From contig NZ_JAPMLN010000011.1 of NCBI RefSeq assembly GCF_026410405.1, positions 1 through 64,000 of the forward strand: a stretch of 64,000 nucleotides of DNA, written 5' to 3'. Position numbers and translations under genes: made by a program. Shown here piece by piece: positions 33,228 to 41,376 of the stretch. Under the pieces are notes generated by a model that saw only the letters and a program-made list of their open reading frames with translations, was not told the origin of the DNA and made no database searches. The stretch is from Marinicella gelatinilytica (GTDB taxonomy: Bacteria > Pseudomonadota > Gammaproteobacteria > Xanthomonadales > Marinicellaceae). Numbering within the stretch: position 1 is the stretch's first letter; the number at the start of each line of letters is the position of its first letter.

Positions 33228-35726
33228 TCACTTGGTATCCAACGACACCCCCCGCAACCTCAACGCATTCCCAATCACCGAAACCGAACTCAAACTCATT
33301 GCGGCAGCGGCTATCATCGGCGATAGCAATAAACCAAAAAACGGAAACAGCACACCGGCAGCCACCGGTACACCAACGCTGTTATAGACCAGGGCGAAGA
33401 ATAGGTTTTGTTTGATGTTGCGCATCACGGCGTCGCTGAGGAGGCGGGCTTTGACGATGCCTTTGAGGTCGCCTTTGACCAGGGTGATTTCGGCGCTTTC
33501 GATGGCGACGTCGGTGCCGGTGCCCATGGCGATGCCGACATTACTTTTGGCCAGTGCCGGGGCGTCGTTTATGCCGTCACCGGCCATGGCGACGATGTGG
33601 CCTTCGTTCTGCAATTGCTCGACGAATTCCATTTTATCTTGCGGTAGCATGCCGGCTTTAAAGTCGGAGAGGTTTAAGGCTTTGGCCACGGTTCTGGCGG
33701 TGTCTTTGTTGTCGCCGGTGAGCATAATGACATTAACGCCGTCATCTTGCAGGGCTTTGATGGCTTCGGCGGCGGTGTCTTTGATGCGATCGCCGATGAC
33801 CACAAAGCCGACGACTTGTTTGTCCACGGCGAGGTAAGACACGGTTTTACCTTGTTGTTGGTAGGCTTTGGCCTGGGAGATAATGTCTGGGCTTAAGTTG
33901 GCTTCGACTGTGTGCATGAGTTTATCGTTACCCAGCGCCAGGGATTGGTTATTGACGTTACCGACCACGCCCTGGCCGGTTACGGAATCAAAATCATGGG
34001 CTTCGGATAATTCAATGTTCTGCTCACGGGCATAGTTGACTGTGGCGGTGGCTAAGGGGTGTTCACTGCTGCGATTAAGTGAGGCCACCAGGGCGGTGAC
34101 TTCATCGGCACTGAGTTGATCTGTAGTGGTCTCGATGGTTTCAACGGTGGGCTTGCCTTCGGTTAGGGTGCCGGTTTTATCGACAATCAGGGTGTCAACG
34201 TGGCTCATTTTTTCCAGTGCTTCGGCGTTTTTAATGAGCACGCCATTTTGGGCGCCTTTACCGACGCCCACCATAATCGACATCGGTGTGGCCAGACCCA
34301 AGGCGCAGGGACAGGCAATAATCAATACCGCAATGGCATTCACCAGGGCATAGACATAGGCCGGTTCCGGGCCGAATATCGCCCAGATAATAAAGGTGAT
34401 GATCGATACCAGTACCACCACCGGCACAAAATAACCGGCAATTGTATCGGCCAGTTTTTGCATCGGGGCTTGCGAGCGACTGGCTTCGTTGACCATGGTG
34501 ACAATCTGCGCCAATAAGGTATCGGCACCGACTTTTTCTGCGGTCATGGTGAAGGATTGGTTGCCGTTAATGGTGCCGGAGGTGACTTTATCACCTGCGG
34601 ATTTATCCACCGGAATCGGTTCGCCGGTGATGGCCGATTCATCAATCGATGATTCGCCTTGTTTAATAATCCCGTCCACCGGAATTTTACCGCCGGGTTT
34701 AATGCGCAGGACGTCGCCTTGTCTGACGTCGTTGATGCTGATTTCGTGCTCATCACCGTTTTCATCGACCAGTGTGGCTTTATTGGGTGCCAGTTTCAGC
34801 AGTTCTTTGACCGCGTCACTGGTTTTACTGTGGGCGCGGGCTTCCAGCACCTGACCCAACAGCACCAAAGTCAGAATCACGGTGGCAGCTTCAAAATAGA
34901 CATGCACCGCTCCACTGTCGGCTTTAAACTCCGGCGGTAAGGTATCAGGAAACAATAAGGCAAAGACACTGAACAACCACGCCACCCCGGCACCGATACC
35001 GATGAGGGTGAACATATTCAGGTTCCAGGTTTTAATACTTTTATAGGCGCGTTCAAAGAACATCCAGGTGGTCCAAAACACCACCGGCAGCGACAGGGCA
35101 AACTGCATCCAGTTACGGGTGGTGGCGCTGAAGGCTTTGCTGATGGGGTTACCAGGAATCATATCGCCCATTTCGAGGATAAAAATCGGTAAAGTAAACA
35201 GTATCGACCACCAGAGTTTAGTCAGTAGGCGTTTGTAGGTTTTTTCTTCACTACTGAGGTCCGGTTCTTTTAACACCAAGTCCATGCCGCAGATCGGGCA
35301 ATCACCGGGTTCGTCGCGGATGATTTCCGGGTGCATCGGGCAGGTGTATTGTTCGCTGACTCCAAATTGCACCGCCTGTTGTTCCACCAAATCCATACCA
35401 CAGACCGGACAATCACCGGGGCCATCATAGGTTTTATCGCCTTCGCAGTGCATTGGGCAATAAAAAATGCCGTTGCCGTTCGCCGGTTCTTTCTTTTCAG
35501 GCTCAGGGGGCGTTTCGCCGGGTCGGTAGATCTGATAACGATCATCATTGAGTGCGGATTCTAAGGCTGCAAAATCGGCCTGGTCTTGCCAGGTGATGTC
35601 GACTGTTTTGTGGTCTAAATCGACCACAACATCGGCGACGCCTTGAACCGCTGTTAAGGCTTCTGTGACATGCTTGCGACAACCGCCGCAGCTCATACCG
35701 GTGACCGGATAGGTTTGTTTGTTCAT
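33228..35726 (-). CDS. copA: Copper-translocating P-type ATPase
   Basis: The 832-aa P1B-type ATPase starts with a heavy-metal-associated domain (GMSCGGCRKHVTEAL, metal-binding CxxC). Two short heavy-metal-binding modules follow (FYCPMHCEG...CPVCGMDL and YTCPMHPE...CPICGMDL, about residues 85-160). The membrane ATPase core has the copper-site CPC (IACPCALGLATP), the phosphorylation motif DKTGTLTEG near residue 515, the TGE dephosphorylation loop (ITGEPIPV), SSEHPLA and GDGINDAPAL. It pumps Cu(I) out of the cytoplasm. AGGTATAACA before ATG 35726 fixes the start; the frame opens 21 bases earlier. No CueR-type regulator gene adjoins it. Confidence 0.95.
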   Translation of the reverse strand: MNKQTYPVTGMSCGGCRKHVTEALTAVQGVADVVVDLDHKTVDITWQDQADFAALESALNDDRYQIYRPGETPPEPEKKEPANGNGIFYCPMHCEGDKTYDGPGDCPVCGMDLVEQQAVQFGVSEQYTCPMHPEIIRDEPGDCPICGMDLVLKEPDLSSEEKTYKRLLTKLWWSILFTLPIFILEMGDMIPGNPISKAFSATTRNWMQFALSLPVVFWTTWMFFERAYKSIKTWNLNMFTLIGIGAGVAWLFSVFALLFPDTLPPEFKADSGAVHVYFEAATVILTLVLLGQVLEARAHSKTSDAVKELLKLAPNKATLVDENGDEHEISINDVRQGDVLRIKPGGKIPVDGIIKQGESSIDESAITGEPIPVDKSAGDKVTSGTINGNQSFTMTAEKVGADTLLAQIVTMVNEASRSQAPMQKLADTIAGYFVPVVVLVSIITFIIWAIFGPEPAYVYALVNAIAVLIIACPCALGLATPMSIMVGVGKGAQNGVLIKNAEALEKMSHVDTLIVDKTGTLTEGKPTVETIETTTDQLSADEVTALVASLNRSSEHPLATATVNYAREQNIELSEAHDFDSVTGQGVVGNVNNQSLALGNDKLMHTVEANLSPDIISQAKAYQQQGKTVSYLAVDKQVVGFVVIGDRIKDTAAEAIKALQDDGVNVIMLTGDNKDTARTVAKALNLSDFKAGMLPQDKMEFVEQLQNEGHIVAMAGDGINDAPALAKSNVGIAMGTGTDVAIESAEITLVKGDLKGIVKARLLSDAVMRNIKQNLFFALVYNSVGVPVAAGVLFPFFGLLLSPMIAAAAMSLSSVSVIGNALRLRGVSLDTK

Positions 35727-35761
35727 TGTTATACCTGCTTTACTCAACTATATAGGCTTGT

Positions 35762-35778
35762 GATGGGCAGAGCCCATC
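35762..35778. repeat. Dispersed hairpin repeat
   Basis: GATGGGC-AGA-GCCCATC, a perfect 7-bp stem, followed by CTAC. Same family as the hairpins at 33182 and 35879. Confidence 0.6.
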
Positions 35779-35878
35779 CTACAACCGGGTTTACACTATT
35801 TATTGAAGAATCGCTGGATGAGTTTTGCCATCAACGATTAAGGTAATTAGTGTAACATATAGGCCGTCATAAAGCTTT

Positions 35879-35895
35879 GGTGGGCGGAGCCCACC
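35879..35895. repeat. Dispersed hairpin repeat
   Basis: GGTGGGC-GGA-GCCCACC, a perfect 7-bp stem, followed by CTACCTAC. Confidence 0.6.
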
Positions 35896-35930
35896 CTACC
35901 TACATTTTATTGTATACCAAAAGACGCTGG

Positions 35931-35950
35931 GTACCGGCCTGCGCCGGTAC
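35931..35950 (-). terminator. Hairpin at the end of the DUF302 gene
   Basis: A perfect 8-bp stem (GTACCGGC-CTGC-GCCGGTAC) begins 3 bp after the stop of the DUF302 gene. On the minus strand CCAGCGTCTTTTGG follows, a weak T-run. It also looks like a dispersed chromosomal repeat. Confidence 0.5.
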
Positions 35951-35953
35951 GGC

Positions 35954-36337
35954 TTACGCCGCTTCGTCAATCATGGTTTTGGTGGCTTGTTCCACTTCTT
36001 TGGCGACTTCCACCAAACGCGGATCGGAGGACAAATCGGATAACATTTTTTCCGGTTTAATCATGCCGATTTTGGTTTCGCCGTCTTCGGTCCACACCGA
36101 GATGCGGCAGGGTAAGGCCATGTTGAGTTGCATATCGATGGACAGGACTTTGTGGGCTTGTGCCGGGCTGCAGACTTCGAGGACATGGCAGTCTTCTTTA
36201 AAATCGATGCCTTTGGAGCGTAAAGTATTGCCCAAATCATGGACGTGCAAGACGCCGAATTTGTGTTTAACGACGATCTCTTGTAAGTCTTCTGAGGCTT
36301 GTTTAAAAGGTTTTGTGGTGGTTTTCTGATAATACAT
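35954..36337 (-). CDS. DUF302 domain protein
   Basis: The 127-aa soluble protein is a DUF302 member: YYQKTTTKPFKQASEDLQE at the start, FGVLHVHDLGNTL, CHVLEVCSPAQAHKVL and LPCRISVWTEDGETKIGMIKP. The family is small, alpha/beta and of unknown function; the conserved cysteines (VCSP, PCR) may bind a metal or redox group. CAGGAG precedes ATG 36337, which decides the start over an upstream in-frame ATG. It is divergent in promoter from the kinase and lies upstream of copA on the same strand, so a link to copper handling is possible but unproven. Confidence 0.85.
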   Translation of the reverse strand: MYYQKTTTKPFKQASEDLQEIVVKHKFGVLHVHDLGNTLRSKGIDFKEDCHVLEVCSPAQAHKVLSIDMQLNMALPCRISVWTEDGETKIGMIKPEKMLSDLSSDPRLVEVAKEVEQATKTMIDEAA

Positions 36338-36492
36338 ACTAATCTCCTGTGAATGGCATTTGTGAACTAACTCATGCAAAGGGCTCTATCAATTAATCAA
36401 TGACTTAAGTTAAACTATAATGTTTATACGATACAGCCATTAATAGAGGTGGGGTGATTAAGCATTTATTCAAGTACCACTGACAATCATCG

Positions 36493-39054
36493 ATGAAGCC
36501 AACTAACCAACAAGCTGAACAAGAACAGGCGCAACGATTTGTTGAGCGCTATTTTCATTTACATCGTGAAGACATCATTAGTCGAGCCAGGTTACAAAAT
36601 GCATCTGATAGCGTCATTGAGCACATCAATACCGTATTGGATAGTCGCAGTCGACAACGCACCCAAGCCAACATGGGTCAGCAAACCGTGCTGAGAAATG
36701 AGGTGTTTGAATCGTTCACCATCGACAGTTATCAAATCACCGAGTTGATTGCTGAAGGCGGTATGTCAGCAGTTTATCGTGCCCATAAAATCGACAGCCA
36801 GGCACAAAAAGATGTCGCCATTAAGTTAATTCCGCCACATTTACTGACGTCAAAACTCAGGCGTTTGTTTATTGATGAATTAGAAACCCTGTCCTATTTA
36901 CATCACCCGCATATTGTTGATTTGCACCATGGTGGCGTGAGCGATCAGGGCATTCCGTATTTTGTTATGGAGTTGGTGCATGAAGCCAGACCCATTACTG
37001 AGTACACTGAGGACAATGGCTTATCTCAACAAGCCATCATCGATTTATTTATTACCCTGGCCAAAACCCTGGATTATGCCCATAAAAACCACATCATTCA
37101 TCGGGATTTAAAACCCAATAATATTCTGGTGGATGGTTTTGGTCATCTGAAGGTGGTTGATTTTGGGATTGCCGCCATTGCCCGTCAGACTGCAGAAACA
37201 CAGGCTTATACCCAGGCATATTCTCCACCCGAACAAATTCAGGACAATCATAGCCCGGTGTCTTTTGCCACGGATATTTATGGCTTTTGTTCTGTTTTGT
37301 TGGAGTGTTTGTGTCCTGATAATAATGACTTCCGCCCGGGTTGGCAAAAGCGTTGCTTAAAACAATCTCCTTTGGATGGTGACCTTAAAAAAATCATTCA
37401 TAAAGGTCTGCAGTTTCTGCCCCAAGACCGCTATCAGGATTTCGATCAATTGGTCACTGATTTGGCCTTATGGCAACAGCAATTACCCTTGGCCTCGTTT
37501 CCCGGTTCACTTTGGGATAATACCAAAAAGTTTTTTCGGCGCCAGCCTTTTGCCGGCAGTTTGTTAATTCTGAGTTTCATTTTATTGTCCGGTGGATTGG
37601 CTTTTACATTTTGGCAGTTGGATCGACTAAAAAATCAAACCGCCAAAACCGAACAAGTGCGAAACTTGTTTTTTAATGCCATTGAACAAACCGATCCTGA
37701 TATCCGCCAAGGTCACTCCATTACCGTGGAACAAATGCTGCAACAGGCGTTACGCAATGTGCGTGAAAACCCCATTCATGATCCGCAGCTGGCTTTTGAG
37801 TTTAATCATTTATTGGGTACGGCGCTGTTAAAAGCCGGTGATTACAGCAATGCCATCTCCCAATTGGCAGCCGCGCAGGATTTAAGCCCCCGTGATGTCA
37901 GCAATAGACTGGCTTTAGCGGAAGCCTATTATAAACAGCAGAACTATCCCCAGGCTGAGCAACAGCTCAATCAAATCAACCCCGAACAGGCCAAGGACAA
38001 TGCCACGGCTTTGTTTAATTTTCACGAATTAAAGGGTAATTTGGCGAATTTTCAGGCAGATTTTAAAGCCGCTGAACAACATTATCAGTTGGCCAAAGAA
38101 CAGGCTCAAAAGCTCAACCAACCGCTGTTAATGGCGCGAATTATCCAAGAGCAAGTCAATTCGCTGAATATTCAAGACCGTAATAAAGAAGCGCTGCAAC
38201 GATTAACCGAAGCCATCGATGATGCCCGTGATATTTGGGGCGATAATCACTCGGCCACCTTGGGCTTGCGTATGGCACGGATTGAAACCTTACAGAGCTT
38301 AGCGGCAGATGATATTGCCGACAGTATTTCAGAATTGAATGACCTGATTCCGCGTTTACAACAATTTTATCACCAGGATCATCCGCTGGTTGCCAAGATG
38401 AAGTTATTCCAATCCAGTGGTAATCAGGCTCTGGGCAATTTGCCTGAGGCCGAGCAGCAGGCACAAGAGGCACTTGAAATCGCATTAAGTTCACTCGGTG
38501 AGAATCATGCCCTGACCGGACGCATTTATATGGCCATGGCACGGGTGTTATTATCTCAGGGAAAACAGCAACAAGCCTTAAATTACAGCCGATCTGCGGT
38601 GGACAGCTACCGACGGTTTTACGGTGAAAACCACAATGAAACGCTACAACACAAGACCTCTTTAGCGGCCATCTTGTTACAACAAAAACACTTCCGGGAA
38701 GCCCACGATATGGCGCAGGATATTTTTCAACAACAGCGTCGTATACTGGGTGACGAGCATCGCGCCACGCGTTACGCGCAGATGGTGTTAGCCCGTGCTT
38801 TTAACGGTCTGGGTCAATTTCAAAAAGCCCGGGACAATGCGGATAACTGCTACCAACAATCACTGGCCATTGATGCCAACAGCATGTTGACCGCGGGTTG
38901 TGGTTTGGCGTTAGAAGAAAGCCTGTTTAATCTGCAACAATGGCCGCAAGCCAAGCAGATGGCGGAACAATTGTTGGAACATCCGATTATTGAAAATCAT
39001 CCGATTTATAGCAAACTATTAAAGGAACATTTAAAAACCATTGAAGAACAATAA
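36493..39054 (+). CDS. Membrane-anchored Ser/Thr protein kinase with TPR sensor domain
   Basis: The 853-aa protein has a Hanks-type kinase domain (about residues 78-335): glycine loop LIAEGGMSAVYRA, ATP-binding Lys in VAIKLI near residue 110, catalytic HRDLKPNNIL near residue 202, metal-binding DFGIA near residue 222, and the activation end YSPPEQI. One transmembrane helix lies at about 354-376 (GSLLILSFILLSGGLAF). The remaining 470 residues, probably outside, are helical TPR repeats (for example AISQLAAAQDL, ALAEAYYKQQNYPQAEQQL). All catalytic residues are intact. Such kinase-TPR proteins are common in Xanthomonadales-like Gammaproteobacteria. It is monocistronic; targets are unknown. Confidence 0.92.
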   Translation: MKPTNQQAEQEQAQRFVERYFHLHREDIISRARLQNASDSVIEHINTVLDSRSRQRTQANMGQQTVLRNEVFESFTIDSYQITELIAEGGMSAVYRAHKIDSQAQKDVAIKLIPPHLLTSKLRRLFIDELETLSYLHHPHIVDLHHGGVSDQGIPYFVMELVHEARPITEYTEDNGLSQQAIIDLFITLAKTLDYAHKNHIIHRDLKPNNILVDGFGHLKVVDFGIAAIARQTAETQAYTQAYSPPEQIQDNHSPVSFATDIYGFCSVLLECLCPDNNDFRPGWQKRCLKQSPLDGDLKKIIHKGLQFLPQDRYQDFDQLVTDLALWQQQLPLASFPGSLWDNTKKFFRRQPFAGSLLILSFILLSGGLAFTFWQLDRLKNQTAKTEQVRNLFFNAIEQTDPDIRQGHSITVEQMLQQALRNVRENPIHDPQLAFEFNHLLGTALLKAGDYSNAISQLAAAQDLSPRDVSNRLALAEAYYKQQNYPQAEQQLNQINPEQAKDNATALFNFHELKGNLANFQADFKAAEQHYQLAKEQAQKLNQPLLMARIIQEQVNSLNIQDRNKEALQRLTEAIDDARDIWGDNHSATLGLRMARIETLQSLAADDIADSISELNDLIPRLQQFYHQDHPLVAKMKLFQSSGNQALGNLPEAEQQAQEALEIALSSLGENHALTGRIYMAMARVLLSQGKQQQALNYSRSAVDSYRRFYGENHNETLQHKTSLAAILLQQKHFREAHDMAQDIFQQQRRILGDEHRATRYAQMVLARAFNGLGQFQKARDNADNCYQQSLAIDANSMLTAGCGLALEESLFNLQQWPQAKQMAEQLLEHPIIENHPIYSKLLKEHLKTIEEQ

Positions 39055-39066
39055 TAGATTTTATTA

Positions 39067-39384
39067 TTATCCCTGATTCAGACTAACGAGTACCACACCG
39101 GTAATAATCAAAATAATTCCGAAAACCGCGGCACCATTCATCGCTTCATGAAAGAATAATCGGCCGATAACAGCCAACAAAGCCACGCCCAGTCCCGCCC
39201 AGATGGCATAAGCAATACCCACCTTCATGGTTTTTAAACTTAAGGCCAATAAATAAAAAGCCAGTGCATAACAAACAACCACAAGTACACTTGGCAATAA
39301 CTTAGTGAAGCCGGCAGACAGTTTAAGAAAAGAGGTGCCAACAACTTCCGATACGATGGCCATCGCCAAATAGAACCACGCCAT
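39067..39384 (-). CDS. Small multidrug resistance (SMR) family transporter
   Basis: The 105-aa protein has four transmembrane helices and the family's essential Glu13 in MAIVSEVVGTSFLKLS, followed by AYAIWAGLGVALLAVIG, as in EmrE and SugE. It exchanges protons for cationic drugs or guanidinium compounds; W and AGLGV favour the EmrE/QacC subgroup. It overlaps the ogt gene by 1 base, so it is co-translated with it. An A/T hairpin after its stop separates it from the convergent kinase gene. Confidence 0.9.
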   Translation of the reverse strand: MAWFYLAMAIVSEVVGTSFLKLSAGFTKLLPSVLVVVCYALAFYLLALSLKTMKVGIAYAIWAGLGVALLAVIGRLFFHEAMNGAAVFGIILIITGVVLVSLNQG

Positions 39385-39869
39385 CAGGAATGTCTTTGTT
39401 CGTGTTTAAGCAGCCATTCTTTGACAGGCAAGCCACCACCATAGCCTACCATATTGCCGTTGGCACCAATAACGCGATGACAGGGTACCACAATCACAAT
39501 CGGGTTTTTATTGTTGGCATTACCCACAGCTCTAACCGCTTTGGGGTTTTTAATGGCATCAGCGACTTGCCCGTAGGTTTCGGTGTGGCCGTAATCAATT
39601 TTTTTCAATTGTTGCCAGACCTGTTGTTGAAAATCTGTACCTTTGAACTTTATCGGTAAATCGAAGCGCTGACGTTGGCCGGAAAAGTATTCACTGAGTT
39701 GTTGTACAGTTTTTTGCAAAATTGGGTGGTTTCCATCGCGTTTTGCATTTAAAGAATTGATTTCACGAAAAGCAATGCCTGTTAAATGGCTATCGTCCGC
39801 ATATAAATATAAATTTCCAAAAGGGGCTTTAACCACTTGCTTAGCCAGTGGTTTTTGCTTTACTGTCAT
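39384..39869 (-). CDS. ogt: Methylated-DNA-[protein]-cysteine S-methyltransferase
   Basis: The 161-aa protein transfers methyl groups from O6-methylguanine to its own cysteine. The active-site motif IVVPCHRV has Cys130, preceded by GTDFQQQVWQQLKKI and TYGQVADAIKNPKAVRAVGNANNKN and followed by GYGGGLPVKEWLL, all typical of Ogt/AGT. The length is that of Ogt without the Ada regulatory half. It lies between the COG3671 gene and the SMR gene, overlapping each by 1-2 bases. Confidence 0.95.
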   Translation of the reverse strand: MTVKQKPLAKQVVKAPFGNLYLYADDSHLTGIAFREINSLNAKRDGNHPILQKTVQQLSEYFSGQRQRFDLPIKFKGTDFQQQVWQQLKKIDYGHTETYGQVADAIKNPKAVRAVGNANNKNPIVIVVPCHRVIGANGNMVGYGGGLPVKEWLLKHEQRHS

Positions 39870-40219
39870 CAGAAGCCCCAGCCGGTGGGGTCAGGATGCG
39901 CCTCGCGGGCATCAATGTATTTTAAGCCTTTGACACAACGTACAATAATCCACAACATCACCAGAATGATGGTTATAAAACCAATCACGACCACCATTAA
40001 AGCCATGCTGATTAAAGACAATATCAGCGCCTTCCAGAAGGTGTGTATCAAAAACTGATAATGCGTCTGTAACCAGGGTTCTGCATCATCCTGATTAACA
40101 TAAGCCATGATTACGCCGATAATCGCGGTAATACCGGCAATAAAACTCACCAGATAGAGAATATAAATTAAGCGAACGGTGCTGACATCACCTTGTGGTG
40201 TTATTTCTGTATTCATCAT
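39869..40219 (-). CDS. COG3671/DUF4870-like membrane protein
   Basis: The 116-aa protein has three hydrophobic helices (about residues 17-40, 60-80 and 82-95). It contains the conserved stretches RLIYILYLVSFIAGI, HYQFLIHTFW and WIIVRCVKGLKYIDA of this small membrane family. Function is unknown. It is first in a three-gene overlap with ogt and the SMR pump, and a fragment of a paralogue lies directly upstream. Confidence 0.7.
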   Translation of the reverse strand: MMNTEITPQGDVSTVRLIYILYLVSFIAGITAIIGVIMAYVNQDDAEPWLQTHYQFLIHTFWKALILSLISMALMVVVIGFITIILVMLWIIVRCVKGLKYIDAREAHPDPTGWGF

Positions 40220-40322
40220 TGTTCTCGCATGAAATAACCATTATTTTAGCATTATCACCGGTGGCTTTAAAATGCTGAAAGTCACGACCTGTTTCCAAGA
40301 ATCTATTCTTAGAAACAATGAT

Positions 40323-40421
40323 TTAAATGGGTAATAAAGGTGGTATCGACGGTAATAGACTGATAACGATTAGAACGTAAATAAGGCGCATCGTGAATTC
40401 ACTTTGATCATCTGACTGCAT
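40323..40421 (-). pseudogene. Truncated N-terminal fragment of a COG3671-like paralogue
   Basis: A 32-codon frame with a good ribosome site (AAGGAAATTAAT before the ATG) reads SEFTMRLIYVLIVISLLPSI. That matches the DVSTVRLIYILYLVSFIAGI start of the neighbouring membrane protein, then it drifts and stops. It may be the decayed head of a duplicated copy; a functional micropeptide is the alternative. This is all that I see in the 257-bp gap. Confidence 0.5.
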
Positions 40422-40476
40422 ATTAATTTCCTTTTAAGACAATGAATTACCATTCTACCGAGTTGCAGCTAACTAT

Positions 40477-41376
40477 TCAAATGACACCGCCTTGTAAACC
40501 ACCGGTGTGAATAATCAATGGCCGATCATCGGCTGTAATCACACCTTGTTGCATCAGCGTGTCGAGGGCATAAAAGGATTTGACGTTATAGATTTTATCC
40601 AATGGTATGTTATGAGATGCGTTAAATTGCTGTCCGAATGTTACCATCTCAGGTGTTAATTTAGCATAACCACCGCCGTGAAATGCATGGTTAATCTGCC
40701 AGTTGGGAAATTTAACATCTTGATTAAATTCGCTAAGCCATTGATTTATATCGCCCTTTACACCCTGTAAACCTTTTAATACACTGATACCGATAACTTG
40801 ACAACGCCATTGATTAAAGGCACAACCGACGATAACACCCGCCAGTGTGCCGCCGGTGCCCACCGGGCAAAAAACATGGCTGGGTTCGGTCTTTAATTGC
40901 TTGCCCATCGCAACAACCCATTCGGCCACCCCTTCAATGGCAGCTGCATTACTGCCACCTTCGGGGATAACAAAAGCCGAATCCAAACGACTTAATATAT
41001 CCTGAACTGGTTTACTCAGTTGTTTTAATCGGTAATCTGCACGACTGACAAATTCAAGCTGCATGCCGAATTGACGGCATTGCTGTAAGGTATCTGACCA
41101 TTGGTCTTCGGCGTTTTTTAGTTCATCCCCACGAACGATTCCAATCGATTTAAACCCCGACTTCTGTGCCGCATAGGCAGTGGCCACAAGATGATTGGAG
41201 TAAGCGCCGCCAAAGGTAATCAGCGTTTTCGCCTGCTGTCGGCCGGCCGCGCTAAGATTGTGTTTCAGTTTATGTAATTTATTGCCCTGAACAATCGGGT
41301 GGTTAAGATCTTCTCGTTTCACCCAAACTTGAACACCATGCATGTTTATGGTTTGAATCGGTGTGGCGTCAGCCAT
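40477..41376 (-). CDS. PLP-dependent ACC deaminase/D-cysteine desulfhydrase family enzyme
   Basis: The 299-aa protein is a fold-type II PLP enzyme. The lysine that binds the cofactor lies in VQGNKLHKLKHNL near residue 45, the substrate loop is TFGGAYSNHLVATAYA, and the phosphate-binding stretch is FCPVGTGGTLAGVIVG. IIHTGGLQGGV closes the protein. Members deaminate 1-aminocyclopropane-1-carboxylate or release sulfide from D-cysteine. In non-plant-associated bacteria the latter is more common. ATG 41376 overlaps the preceding stop by 8 bases and lacks an SD, so translation is coupled; the frame extends further upstream but that would be inside the neighbour. Confidence 0.85.
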   Translation of the reverse strand: MADATPIQTINMHGVQVWVKREDLNHPIVQGNKLHKLKHNLSAAGRQQAKTLITFGGAYSNHLVATAYAAQKSGFKSIGIVRGDELKNAEDQWSDTLQQCRQFGMQLEFVSRADYRLKQLSKPVQDILSRLDSAFVIPEGGSNAAAIEGVAEWVVAMGKQLKTEPSHVFCPVGTGGTLAGVIVGCAFNQWRCQVIGISVLKGLQGVKGDINQWLSEFNQDVKFPNWQINHAFHGGGYAKLTPEMVTFGQQFNASHNIPLDKIYNVKSFYALDTLMQQGVITADDRPLIIHTGGLQGGVI

